Assembly (NCBI GenBank): GCA_035640155.1
Contig: DASQWR010000238.1
Location: 12,451 to 76,450 of the forward strand
Direction: 5' to 3'
Source: JALYQB01 sp035640155
GTDB lineage: Bacteria; Actinomycetota; Actinomycetes; Mycobacteriales; Pseudonocardiaceae
DNA length: 64,000 nt
The notes under the pieces were generated by a model. The model was not told where the DNA came from, did no database searches, and saw only the letters and a list, made by a program, of their open reading frames with translations. This document shows positions 37,582 through 46,031 of the stretch, in pieces (position 1 is the stretch's first letter; every line of letters begins with the position of its first letter). The translations under genes and the position numbers were made by a program.

Positions 37582-37925
37582 GTGTCGGCGTGGTTGGCCT
37601 CGGTGCCATCCGACGACCTGTACCTCAGCGTGCTCGTCGTGGGCGAGATCCGTCGCGATGTCGAGCGCCTGCGTCGGCGCGATCCAGCGCAGGCAGGCGT
37701 GTTCGAGATCTGGCTGGACGAGCTGCAGCGGCACTTCGCGGAGCACGTCCTGCCCATCGACCTGGAGACGGCCGAGAGTGGGGACGGATCGGGGTCGGCG
37801 GCCCGGTGCCCGGTGGAGGACGGGCTCATGGCAGCCACGGCGAAGGTGTGGACATGGTGTTCGTCACGCGGAACACCGCCCACGTCGCGCGAACCGGGGT
37901 ACGGCTGCACAACCCTTGGGACTAG
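37582..37925 (+). pseudogene. VapC-type PIN-domain toxin remnant
   Basis: The frame begins in the middle of a PIN domain (SAWLASVPSDDLYLSVLVVG then EIRRDVERLRRRDPAQAG), lacking about the first 25 residues with the first catalytic Asp. Near 37780-37850 it loses frame. The C-terminal end then reads in a second frame (MVFVTRNTAHVARTGVRLHN, PWD). The usual acid cluster in VVDGLLAATA is only partly readable (VEDGLMAATAKV). No intact VapB antitoxin gene precedes it. It is a dead type II toxin gene. Confidence 0.75.
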
Positions 37926-37971
37926 TGAGCGATCACACGTGTGTGCAGTCACCGCAAGGAAGGACACCCTG

Positions 37972-38652
37972 GTGCCGCGCCCGTACGTCTTGCTCTCGGT
38001 GGCGACATCCATCGACGGGTCCATCGACGACACGAGTGGGCGCCGGCTGCTCCTGTCCAACCAGGACGACTTCGACCGGGTCGACGAGGTCCGGGCCCGC
38101 GTCGACGCGATCCTGGTCGGCGCCAACACCATCCGTCGCGACAACCCCCGGCTGCTTGTTCGCTCTGCTCAGCGCCAGGACGAGCGGACTCGGCGCGGTC
38201 TGCCTGCCCATCCCGTGAAGGTCACCCTGACCACCAGCGGCGATCTGGACCCCAGTGCGGAGTTCTTCACTGCTGGTGACACCGAGAAGCTCATCTACAC
38301 CCCGGATGCGACAGCACCGGCCGTGGGAGACCTGCTGGGAGCCGTGGCGGCTGTGCTGCCGGCCGGCGATCCGATCGACCTGGGCGCGGTCCTCGACGAC
38401 CTCGGGGACCGCAAGGTGGGGCGGCTGATGGTCGAGGGTGGCGGCAGCGTCTACACCCAGTTCCTCACCGCCGGACTCGTGGACGAGGTCCACCTCGTGA
38501 TCGCTCCGTTCTTCGTCGGCGACCCCGGCGCCCCCCGCTTCGTCCACCCCGGCCGGTTCCCGCAGAATCCCGAACATCCGATGATGCTCGCCGAGACCAG
38601 GCAGATCGGGGACGTCGTGCTGCTCCGCTACCTCACCGAGACCTCGCGGTGA
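37972..38652 (+). CDS. RibD-type reductase domain protein
   Basis: 226 residues of the RibD C-terminal fold, the NADPH-dependent reductase of riboflavin synthesis and its relatives: PYVLLSVATSIDGSIDD, VDAILVGANTIRRDNPRLLV, VKVTLTTSGDLDPSAEFF and GRLMVEGGGSVYTQFL. It contains no deaminase part; that is in the next gene, overlapping by 4 bp (GTGA). The GTG start follows AAGGAAGGA. Other riboflavin genes are not in the window, so this pair may act in a different pyrimidine or pterin pathway. Confidence 0.9.
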   Translation: MPRPYVLLSVATSIDGSIDDTSGRRLLLSNQDDFDRVDEVRARVDAILVGANTIRRDNPRLLVRSAQRQDERTRRGLPAHPVKVTLTTSGDLDPSAEFFTAGDTEKLIYTPDATAPAVGDLLGAVAAVLPAGDPIDLGAVLDDLGDRKVGRLMVEGGGSVYTQFLTAGLVDEVHLVIAPFFVGDPGAPRFVHPGRFPQNPEHPMMLAETRQIGDVVLLRYLTETSR

Positions 38653-39107
38653 ACGCCTCCGCGACCGACCCGGACCGAGCGCACCTGCGACGTGCGGTCG
38701 ACCTGGCCGAGCAGTGCCCCCCCTCGTGCACCGCATTCTCGGTGGGCGTGGTGATCACCACTGTGGACGGCGTCCTCCTGGCGACCGGTCGCTCCCGCGA
38801 GACCGACCCGCACGACCACGCGGAGGAAGCCGCCCTCGCCAAGCTCGCCGCCGGTGATGCCCGGCTCTGGGGCGCCACGCTCTACAGCTCGCTCGAACCC
38901 TGCAGCGCCCGCGCTTCCCGGTCTCGAAGCTGCACCGACCTCATCCTCGCCACCCCGATCCCGCGAATCGTGTTCGCGTGGCGTGAGCCCGACCTGTTTG
39001 TGGACTGCCAGGGTGCAGAGCTTCTCCGCGCCGCGGGCCGGGAGGTCGTCGAGGTGCCGGAGCTCGCCCACCTGGTACGTCGCACCAACGCGCATCTTCT
39101 GGCCTGA
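38649..39107 (+). CDS. RibD-type/dCMP-like deaminase
   Basis: 152 residues with the zinc site of cytidine/deoxycytidylate-like deaminases: a HAE motif (DHAEEAALAKL) with the catalytic Glu, and a PC...C motif (LEPCSARASRSRSC) with nine residues between the cysteines, as in RibD deaminases (PCSHxGRTPPC) rather than the PCxxC of most others. It overlaps the reductase gene upstream, so the two likely form a complex equal to a bifunctional RibD. The substrate is inferred. Confidence 0.87.
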   Translation: MNASATDPDRAHLRRAVDLAEQCPPSCTAFSVGVVITTVDGVLLATGRSRETDPHDHAEEAALAKLAAGDARLWGATLYSSLEPCSARASRSRSCTDLILATPIPRIVFAWREPDLFVDCQGAELLRAAGREVVEVPELAHLVRRTNAHLLA

Positions 39108-39173
39108 ATCCACAAGAACTGTAAGCCGAACAAGGAGACCGGGCAGGTGCCCGACACTTGAAAGGACCAACCC

Positions 39174-39506
39174 ATGATCTTCATCGTCGTCAAGTTCACT
39201 ATCCGCCCTGACCGGAGCGAAGACTGGCTCTCGCTGGTCGGGGACTTCACCGAGGCCACCCGGCAGGAGCCGGGCAACATCTCCTTCGAATGGTCCAGGA
39301 GCATCGACAAGCCCAACCAGTTCGTCTTGGTCGAGGCGTTCAAGTCTCGCGAAGCGGGCGAGGTGCACGTGAACTCCGACCACTTCAAGGCCGCCATGGC
39401 CTGGATCCCCAACGTGATCGCAGAGACCCCGGAGATCGTCAACGTCGAGGTGCCGGGGGACGGGTGGGCCAAGATGGCAGAACTCGAACCGTCCCGGGTT
39501 CAGTAG
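39174..39506 (+). CDS. antibiotic biosynthesis monooxygenase (ABM) domain protein
   Basis: 110 residues with the dimeric ferredoxin-like ABM fold: MIFIVVKFTIRPDRSEDWLS, TRQEPGNISFEWSRS, FVLVEAFKSREAGEVHVNS and HFKAAMAWIPNVI. Such proteins act as quinone-forming monooxygenases or haem-degrading enzymes. The substrate is unknown here. The ATG follows GAAAGGA. Confidence 0.9.
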   Translation: MIFIVVKFTIRPDRSEDWLSLVGDFTEATRQEPGNISFEWSRSIDKPNQFVLVEAFKSREAGEVHVNSDHFKAAMAWIPNVIAETPEIVNVEVPGDGWAKMAELEPSRVQ

Positions 39507-39513
39507 AGCCCGA

Positions 39514-40356
39514 TCACGCGGTCAGCAGCCTGTCGCACAGGTCGATAAGTCGCTGCCGTAGCGGGACGCCTCGCGCGGCGAAACGGGCCTGTGCGGTGGC
39601 GTACTCGGCGCGACCCGAGGGGGACTCGATCCGCACTGGTTCGTAGCCCAACGCGGTCAGGTCGTAGGGGCTCGCCCGCATGTCCAGCTCCCGGACGTCC
39701 ACCGCGAGTTCCAGGCAGTCCGCCACCAGCTCCGAGGGAGTCGCCGGGTCGAGCTTGTACGCCCACTTGTAGAGGTCCATCGTGGCGTGCAGGCATCCGG
39801 GCTGTTCCAGCGCGACCTGGTCAGCCCGGGTCGGCTGCAGCGCATTGCGGGGACGGGCGCCGACGGTGAAGAAGCGGAACGCGTCATGGTGGCTGCAGCG
39901 CACGGGCAGCGACTCCAGCACCGTGTCGGTGCCGCTAGGTCCGAGCCGCAGCGGCCACGCCGCGTGCCGCAGCTGGTCGGACCCGGACCGGTACACCATC
40001 GCCCACTCGTGCATCCCGAAGCAGCTCAGCTGCGGAGACCTGGACGCGGTGGCGGCCAGCAGATCCCGCACGAACGACGCCGCGCGCCGCACCCGCGCCG
40101 GCACGTCCAGCACGATCCCGCCATCGACCCGCCGATAGCCAGGCGCATCGGGTGCCCCGGCCAGCACGATGCCGGGCCCCGGATGCCAGTGCTCCAATCG
40201 GGTGGGGCGGTGGGAGTAGTACGTGAACAGGAAGTCCAGCACGGGGTGCGTCTCGCCGCGGCGAGCCCGCTCGCGGTGTGGTCCGGTGATCGCAGCGACT
40301 CGCTCGCGGTGGTCGGCGGCGCGGGCTCGCCACTCCGGCTCGGGCAGCACCTTCAT
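39514..40356 (-). CDS. conserved actinobacterial protein annotated as 3-methyladenine DNA glycosylase
   Basis: 280 residues. Conserved stretches (HPVLDFLFTYYSHRPTRLEH and WHPGPGIVLAG; CFGMHEWAMVYRSGSDQLRH; LEQPGCLHATMDLYKWAYKL; GYEPVRIESPSGRAEYATAQ) mark a family common in actinobacteria whose members are often named 3-methyladenine DNA glycosylase. I see no HhH or other clear glycosylase motif, so that function is unproven. The ATG at 40356 lies 17 bp after the CNNM gene, on the same strand. Confidence 0.75.
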   Translation of the reverse strand: MKVLPEPEWRARAADHRERVAAITGPHRERARRGETHPVLDFLFTYYSHRPTRLEHWHPGPGIVLAGAPDAPGYRRVDGGIVLDVPARVRRAASFVRDLLAATASRSPQLSCFGMHEWAMVYRSGSDQLRHAAWPLRLGPSGTDTVLESLPVRCSHHDAFRFFTVGARPRNALQPTRADQVALEQPGCLHATMDLYKWAYKLDPATPSELVADCLELAVDVRELDMRASPYDLTALGYEPVRIESPSGRAEYATAQARFAARGVPLRQRLIDLCDRLLTA

Positions 40357-40373
40357 CCGTCACGACCGTCGAC

Positions 40374-41441
40374 TCAGGCGGGGCGCTCGCCACTGGCGGT
40401 GCGAGACACATGGGTGGCGTCGCGGACGGTCCCCACGTACTCCTCGACGAGGTCCTCGAGCGCCACGACGCCGACGGTGGCGCCGCGAGAGTCGACGGCC
40501 CGGGCGAGGTGGCTGCGGGAGCGGCGCAGCTCGGCCAGGGCCTCGTCGAGCTTGGCGTCCGCGGGCACCTCGGGCAGCGGCCGGACGCTGGCGACGGGTA
40601 CCGGCGTGTCGGGGTCCTCGCCCGCGAGGTCCAGCACGTCCTTGACGTGCAGGTATCCGACGAACCTGCCGTCTGCACCGCGCAACGGGTACCGGGAGAA
40701 GCCGGTCGCCACTACCGCGCGCTCGATGTCGCCCAACACAGGCTCGGCCGGCACCGTGGTCACCCGCTCGATAGGCACCAGGACGTCGTTCACCGTTTGT
40801 TCGACGGTGGCCAGCGTCTGGGTGAGCCGGCGCTGCTCCTGGCTGTCGAGCAGGCCCTCGCGACTGGACTCGGCGATCATGTGGGCGAGCTGGTCGGGAG
40901 TGTAGGCGGTCTCCAGCTCGTCCTTGGGCTGCACCCCGAACACGCGCAGCACGTGGTTGGCGATCCAGTTCAGCAGCCAGATCACCGGCCGCATCACCCG
41001 CATCCAGGCCACCAGCGGTGGCACCATCCACAGCGCGGTGCGCTCCGGGCCGGCGATCGCGATGTTCTTGGGCACCATCTCGCCGATCAGGATGTGCAGC
41101 ACGGTGACGACGCCCAGCGCGAGGACGAACGCGATGGGGTGCAGCAGCACCTCGGGCACACCCAGCGGGTCGAACACCCGCTCCAACTGGTGAGCCACCG
41201 CCGGCTCGCCGAGCGAGCCGAGCCCGAGCGAGCACACCGTGATGCCCAGCTGCGCGGCGGCGAGCATCAGGGACAGGTGCTCACCGGCGCGGATCACCGT
41301 CCGGGCGCCGGCAACCCCGTTCTCGGCCATCCCCTCCAACCGGTCGCGACGGGCGCTGATCAGGGAGAACTCGGCGCCGACGAACGACGCGTTGGCGACC
41401 AGCAGCAGGACTGCGACGAGCATCGCCACCGGGTCGCTCAC
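40374..41441 (-). CDS. CNNM/hemolysin C-type membrane protein with CBS pair
   Basis: 355 residues. A DUF21 membrane domain (VAMLVAVLLLVANASFVGAE, LGLGSLGEPAVAHQL, VVTVLHILIGEMVPKNIAI) precedes a CBS-domain pair. The product is short for the family and lacks the C-terminal CorC_HlyC domain. The gene overlaps its partner at 41438 by 4 bp (ATGA). Homologues Rv1841c/Rv1842c sit upstream of guaB1 in mycobacteria. CNNM proteins transport or sense divalent metals such as Mg2+. Confidence 0.9.
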   Translation of the reverse strand: MSDPVAMLVAVLLLVANASFVGAEFSLISARRDRLEGMAENGVAGARTVIRAGEHLSLMLAAAQLGITVCSLGLGSLGEPAVAHQLERVFDPLGVPEVLLHPIAFVLALGVVTVLHILIGEMVPKNIAIAGPERTALWMVPPLVAWMRVMRPVIWLLNWIANHVLRVFGVQPKDELETAYTPDQLAHMIAESSREGLLDSQEQRRLTQTLATVEQTVNDVLVPIERVTTVPAEPVLGDIERAVVATGFSRYPLRGADGRFVGYLHVKDVLDLAGEDPDTPVPVASVRPLPEVPADAKLDEALAELRRSRSHLARAVDSRGATVGVVALEDLVEEYVGTVRDATHVSRTASGERPA

Positions 41442-42790
41442 CGCGGCACCTCCTCGGTGCGGGCAGCGGCCCCGGGCCGGGTTCCGTCCAAGCCGGCGAG
41501 CCGGAGGTCGGCCACCCGGTGGCGGTCCATCCGCATCACAGTGAGCCGCCAGCCGTCGAGCTCGACCTCGTCGCCGACGTCGGGGATGCGGCCGAGCCGG
41601 TCCAGCACCAGCCCGGCCACGGTCTCGTAGTCGCCCGGGGGCATGACGAACCCGGTGGCCTCGGCGAGCTCGTCGTCGCGCAGCAAGCCGGAGATCATCC
41701 AGCTGGCCCTGCCGAGCGGGCGGACCTGGGCGACCTCCAGCCGATCGTGCTCGTCACGGACGTCTCCCACGATCTCCTCGACCAGGTCCTCGAGGGTGAC
41801 GATGCCCGCGGTCCCGCCGTACTCGTCGACGACCACGGCGACCTGCAAGCCCTGGCTGCGCAGCCGGTCCAGCAGCGCGTCGCCGTCCAGCGAGGCCGGC
41901 ACGGTGGGCACCGAGCGGGTCAGCGACCCCACCCTGGTGTCGGCGCGCTGGGCCGCCGGGACCGCGAAGGCCTGCTTGACGTGCACCGCGCCCCGCACGT
42001 CATCGAGATCGCTGCCGTGCACCGGGAACCGGGAGAAGCCGGTGCGCCGGGCCAGGGCGACGAGCTCGAGCACCGACGCGTCGGCGCGCAGTGCCTCCAC
42101 CCGTACCCGGGGGGTCATCAGCTCCTCCGCGGTGCGCTCGCCGAAGCGCAGCGAGCGGTCGAGCAGGGCCGCGGTGCCTTCGTCCAGCGAGCCCTGCTCC
42201 GCGCTGCTGCGCACTAGCGATCCGAGCTCCTGCGGCGATCGGGCCGAGCGCAGCTCCTCGACGGGCTCGATGCCAAGCCGGCGCAGGATCCAGTTCGCCG
42301 CGTTGTTCAGACCCGAAATGAGCCAGCGGAACACCGCCGAGAACGCCGAGAGGATGCCCGCGACGGCACGCGCGGTCGGCAGCGGGTGGGAGATGGCGAG
42401 GTTCTTCGGCACCAGCTCGCCGAACACCATCGACAGGCCGGTGGCCAGGGTGAGCGCCAGGGTCAACGACACGGCGCCGAGCGCACCGGTGGGCACGCCG
42501 AGCGCCTCCAGGCCGGGCCGGATCAGCCGGGCGATGGCAGGTTCGGCGACGTAGCCGGTGACCAGCGTCGTGATGGTGATGCCGACCTGGGCGCCGGAGA
42601 GCTGGAAGGACAGGGTGCTGTGCGCGTGCTTCACCTGCCGGGCGCGCCGGTCGTGCACGGAGCGCGCGTGGGCGTCGACGGTGCTGCGCTCCAGCGCGGT
42701 GAGCGAGAACTCGGCGGCGACACACACAAAGGTGCCGGCGGTGAGGGCCACCACGCCGAGCAGGCCGAGTGAGCTGAGCAGGACGTCCAT
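41438..42790 (-). CDS. CNNM/hemolysin C-type membrane protein with CBS pair and CorC domain
   Basis: 450 residues with the full layout: DUF21 membrane domain (FVCVAAEFSLTALERSTVDA, ATGLSMVFGELVPKNLAISH), CBS pair (TRSVPTVPASLDGDALLDRL, VVDEYGGTAGIVTLEDLVEE) and CorC_HlyC domain (MPPGDYETVAGLVLDRLGRI). It is the first gene of a pair with the shorter paralogue at 40374; the two probably form a heteromer. CNNM/CorC members move Mg2+ or Co2+ ions or regulate their transport. Confidence 0.92.
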   Translation of the reverse strand: MDVLLSSLGLLGVVALTAGTFVCVAAEFSLTALERSTVDAHARSVHDRRARQVKHAHSTLSFQLSGAQVGITITTLVTGYVAEPAIARLIRPGLEALGVPTGALGAVSLTLALTLATGLSMVFGELVPKNLAISHPLPTARAVAGILSAFSAVFRWLISGLNNAANWILRRLGIEPVEELRSARSPQELGSLVRSSAEQGSLDEGTAALLDRSLRFGERTAEELMTPRVRVEALRADASVLELVALARRTGFSRFPVHGSDLDDVRGAVHVKQAFAVPAAQRADTRVGSLTRSVPTVPASLDGDALLDRLRSQGLQVAVVVDEYGGTAGIVTLEDLVEEIVGDVRDEHDRLEVAQVRPLGRASWMISGLLRDDELAEATGFVMPPGDYETVAGLVLDRLGRIPDVGDEVELDGWRLTVMRMDRHRVADLRLAGLDGTRPGAAARTEEVPR

Positions 42791-42887
42791 CAGGCCGTCC
42801 CGCGGGTGATGCGGGCACCGGGGGCGCCGGGCCGGAGGCCCGGCCTGCTACTGCCGCCGGGGGTTGATGCGTCGGGCAGCGAGGTCG

Positions 42888-43454
42888 TCACTCCTCACGA
42901 GAGGAAAGGGATGCCCGGTCGAGTGTACGGGCGCGCCCGGAGGTGCCGAGGCGGCGCTTGTGTTCCTGCCAGCGCTCGAGCATGCGCGGTGTCTCGGCGC
43001 GCATGAAGGCGAAGAACTCCTGCGACTCGCGCAGCCGCCGCCCACCGGGCCGCTCGTCTCCCAGCAGCTCGACTCCCTCTGCGAGCGCGCCCTCCCAGCG
43101 CCGGAGCAGGGGCACCCGCTGCATGGTGATCGCGGACCAGACGTCGTCGTCGTAGATCCGGTACTGGTCGCTGCGCGACCCCGGCTCGCGCTCCTTGCCG
43201 AGCAGGCCCACCTGGACGAGCCAGCGCACCGCCCCGGAGATCGCCGCGGGACTCACCCGCAGCCCCGCGGCCAGCTCCCCGGCGGTGTAGCGGTCCGCGT
43301 CGTCGGCGAGCACGAAGGCGAACACCCGGGCCGGCATCCGCGGCAGCCCCGCCTCGCTGAGCACAAGCGCGAACCGCTCGACGAACCGCAACAGGTCGTC
43401 GTCCGGGTGCTCAGCGGCGCCGTGCCGCCCCGCGCTGTCCACCTCTCGCACCAT
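42888..43454 (-). CDS. MarR/GbsR-family transcriptional regulator
   Basis: 188 residues. The winged helix is RYTAGELAAGLRVSPAAISG followed by AVRWLVQVGLLGKEREPGSR, with a beta-wing SDQYRIYDDD. It is divergent from an ABC exporter operon and is its likely regulator. I placed the start at the ATG 43454, where a -10-like TAGAAT ends 8 nt upstream and a leaderless mRNA is likely; the frame is open for 11 more codons but those lie in the promoter. Confidence 0.88.
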   Translation of the reverse strand: MVREVDSAGRHGAAEHPDDDLLRFVERFALVLSEAGLPRMPARVFAFVLADDADRYTAGELAAGLRVSPAAISGAVRWLVQVGLLGKEREPGSRSDQYRIYDDDVWSAITMQRVPLLRRWEGALAEGVELLGDERPGGRRLRESQEFFAFMRAETPRMLERWQEHKRRLGTSGRARTLDRASLSSREE

Positions 43455-43512
43455 ACCGCGGTATTCTACAGGATTATTATTGTTCACAAGTTTATGAATC
43501 TATTGTACCCTG
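43453..43512. promoter_or_regulatory. divergent leaderless promoters of the MarR gene and ABC operon
   Basis: An AT-rich island in a GC-rich genome. Minus strand: TAGAAT (43468-43463) sits 8 nt before the MarR ATG. Plus strand: TATTGT (43501-43506) sits 6 nt before the ABC GTG at 43513. The 12-bp palindrome ATACCGCGGTAT (43453-43464) overlaps the MarR start and -10. A TTGTTC (43480-43485) is a possible -35 for the plus promoter. Binding at the palindrome would be expected to block the regulator's own promoter. Confidence 0.55.
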
Positions 43513-44439
43513 GTGGGCGTGATCACGACCATCTTCGCGACCGGTCTGCTGAAGACCTTCGGTCGGACCCGAGCCCTCAACGGGCTCGATCTACACGTCA
43601 CCCTCGGTGAGGTGCACGGGTTCCTCGGGCCCAACGGCTCCGGGAAGTCGACGACGATCCGGATCCTGCTTGGGTTGCTCCGTGCGGACGCCGGTCGCGT
43701 CACCCTGCTGGGCGGGGATCCGTGGCGGGATGCGGTCGTCCTGCACCGGCAGCTGGCCTACGTCCCCGGCGACGTCACGCTGTGGCCCACCCTCACGGGT
43801 GGCGAGGCGATCGACCTGCTGGGGCGGCTGCGTGGCGGGCTGCGCCAGCGGCGCCGGGACGAGCTGCTGGAGAGCTTCGACCTCGACCCGACGAAGAAGG
43901 GGCGCACCTACTCGAAGGGCAACCGGCAGAAGGTAGCGCTGGTCGCGGCGCTGGCCTCGGACGCCGAGCTGCTCATCCTCGACGAGCCGACCTCGGGGTT
44001 GGACCCCTTGATGGAAGCCGTCTTCCAGTCCTGGATCGGCGAGGTGAAGCGCGAGGGCCGCACCGTGCTGCTCTCCAGCCACATCCTCGCCGAGGTCGAG
44101 GCGCTGTGTGACCGGGTGAGCATCATCCGCGCCGGACGGACCGTGCAGAGCGGCACCCTGGCCGAGCTGCGCCACCTCACCCGGACCGCCATCGTCGCCG
44201 AGACCGCCCGTCCGGTTGCCGGTCTGGCGGAGTTGCCCGGGGTGCACGGGATGGAGCGCGACGGGGTGCGCGTCCGGTTCGAGGTCGACACCGCCCACCT
44301 CGACGCGACCCTGCGGCACCTCACCGGATTCGGTGTGCGTGCCCTGACCAGCCAACCGCCGACGCTGCAGGAACTGTTCCTGCGGCATTACGGGGACGAG
44401 CTCGAGGACAGCCCGCAACCCGCGGGGGCAACGCGGTGA
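43513..44439 (+). CDS. ABC transporter ATP-binding protein
   Basis: 308 residues. Walker A GPNGSGKST (residues 39-47), a signature with the unusual core YSKGNRQKV, Walker B with LLILDEPTSGLDPL, and the H-loop (LLSSHILAEVEALC). This is the multidrug/antibiotic-export type of ABC ATPase with a C-terminal domain that follows the core. The GTG at 43513 has no ribosome site, in keeping with the leaderless promoter. It overlaps the permease gene by 4 bp. Confidence 0.94.
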   Translation: MGVITTIFATGLLKTFGRTRALNGLDLHVTLGEVHGFLGPNGSGKSTTIRILLGLLRADAGRVTLLGGDPWRDAVVLHRQLAYVPGDVTLWPTLTGGEAIDLLGRLRGGLRQRRRDELLESFDLDPTKKGRTYSKGNRQKVALVAALASDAELLILDEPTSGLDPLMEAVFQSWIGEVKREGRTVLLSSHILAEVEALCDRVSIIRAGRTVQSGTLAELRHLTRTAIVAETARPVAGLAELPGVHGMERDGVRVRFEVDTAHLDATLRHLTGFGVRALTSQPPTLQELFLRHYGDELEDSPQPAGATR

Positions 44440-46019
44440 ACGCCCTGGCCGGCACCCCTGCTTTGGTCCGGCTCGCGCTGCGACGCGACCGAATCCGCAT
44501 CCCGGTCTGGGTGGCCGCAGTCGTCGCGCTGGTGCTGGTGACCGCGCAGACCGTCCAGGGGCTCTACCCCACGGCGGGCGCGCTCGCCGCCGCGGCGGCC
44601 GTCATCGAGGACAACCCGACGGCCGTGGTGATGAACGGCCCCGCCCAGGGGCTGGGCACCCTCGGCGGTCGGGTGGCCTTCGAGGTCGGCGCTTTCGGCG
44701 CGGTGCTGGTGGCACTGATGAGCCTGCTGCTGGTCGGGCGGCACACCCGCGCGGAGGAGGAGAGCGGCCGTACCGAGCTGGTGCGTGCGGCCGCCGTCGG
44801 CCGGCAGGGGCCGCTCACCGCCGCCCTGCTGGTCACCGCCGGGGCCGATGCCCTGGTGGCCGTGGCGGTCGCGGTCGGGCTGATCGGGCTCGGGCTGCCG
44901 GTGACCGGGTCATTCACCCTCGGTGCCGTGCTCGGCGTCGTCGGCCTCGTCTTCGCCGGTGTCGCGGCCGTGACTGCCCAGGTCACCGAGCATGCCCGCG
45001 GAGCCACCGGCCTCGCGATCGCGGTCCTCGGTCTCGCGTTCGTGCTCCGCGCGGCGGGGGACGTCGGTGACGGCACGCTGTCCTGGGCCTCACCGATCGG
45101 CTGGGCACAGGCGAGCAGGCCGTTCGCCGGGGAGCGGGTCTGGCCGGTGCTGCTCGCCCTTGCGGCGGCCGCACTGCTCGCCGCCGGCGCCACCGTTCTC
45201 GGTGCCCGGCGCGATGTCGGCGCGGGGCTGGTGCGGCCACGCCCCGGCCCGCCGGTGGCCCGAGCGAGCCTGTTGCGCCCCGCCGGTCTCGCGCTACGCC
45301 TGCAGCGCGGCAGCCTCGTCGCGTGGAGCTCGGCGGTGTTCCTGATCGGCGTCGCCTACGGCTCGATCGCGCCGGACATCGGGGACTTCGTGGGGGAGAA
45401 CCAGGACCTGGGGGAGCTGCTCGCCCCGTCCGGCGGGGCCGGGCTGACCGACGCGTTCCTCGGCACCGCGCTGCTCGTGCTGGCACTGATCGGCAGCGGG
45501 TTCGCGGTGCAGTCCACGCTGCGGCTGCGCGGTGAGGAGGGCGCGGGGCGGCTCGAACCGGTGCTCGCCGCGGCCGTCTCCCGCATCCGGTGGGTGGGCG
45601 GCTTCCTGGCCGTGACGCTGGTGGGCAGCGCGGTCGTGCTCGCTATGGGCGGACTGGGTGCCGGGCTGGCCTCCGGGCTGCTCAGCGGTGACGTCGCTGC
45701 GGTGCCCCGGTTGCTCGGCGCGGCACTGGCCTACCTACCGGCGCAGTGGGTGCTCGTCGGTTTCGCCATCGCGCTGTTCGGGCTCGTCCCTCGGGTCGCC
45801 GCCGCGGTCTGGGCCGTCCTGGCCGGCTGTGTGCTGGTCGGGCTGCTCGGTCCGCTGCTGGGGCTGCCCGGCTGGGTCAGCGGCGTCTCCCCGTTCCACC
45901 ACGTGCCGCGGCTGCCCGCAGCGGAGTTCTCCGCCGTCCCGCTGGTGGTGCTGCTCGGTGTCGGGACCGCGCTGGTGGGCGCCGGGCTGGCCGCCTTCCG
46001 CCGCCGTGACATCACCTGA
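44436..46019 (+). CDS. ABC-2-type exporter permease (polyketide/antibiotic export family)
   Basis: 527 residues, around twelve membrane segments in two halves. It fits the actinobacterial polyketide-antibiotic exporter permeases (tetronasin-resistance type): RLALRRDRIRIPVWVAAVVA opening, LLVGRHTRAEEESGRTELVR, and the second-half partner LRLRGEEGAGRLEPVLAAAV. The last helix is followed by FRRRDIT. The GTG overlaps the ATPase stop (GTGA), so the two are co-translated. Together with the divergent MarR-family gene it forms a regulated export locus. Confidence 0.9.
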   Translation: MNALAGTPALVRLALRRDRIRIPVWVAAVVALVLVTAQTVQGLYPTAGALAAAAAVIEDNPTAVVMNGPAQGLGTLGGRVAFEVGAFGAVLVALMSLLLVGRHTRAEEESGRTELVRAAAVGRQGPLTAALLVTAGADALVAVAVAVGLIGLGLPVTGSFTLGAVLGVVGLVFAGVAAVTAQVTEHARGATGLAIAVLGLAFVLRAAGDVGDGTLSWASPIGWAQASRPFAGERVWPVLLALAAAALLAAGATVLGARRDVGAGLVRPRPGPPVARASLLRPAGLALRLQRGSLVAWSSAVFLIGVAYGSIAPDIGDFVGENQDLGELLAPSGGAGLTDAFLGTALLVLALIGSGFAVQSTLRLRGEEGAGRLEPVLAAAVSRIRWVGGFLAVTLVGSAVVLAMGGLGAGLASGLLSGDVAAVPRLLGAALAYLPAQWVLVGFAIALFGLVPRVAAAVWAVLAGCVLVGLLGPLLGLPGWVSGVSPFHHVPRLPAAEFSAVPLVVLLGVGTALVGAGLAAFRRRDIT

Positions 46020-46031
46020 CGCCTCCGGTCT

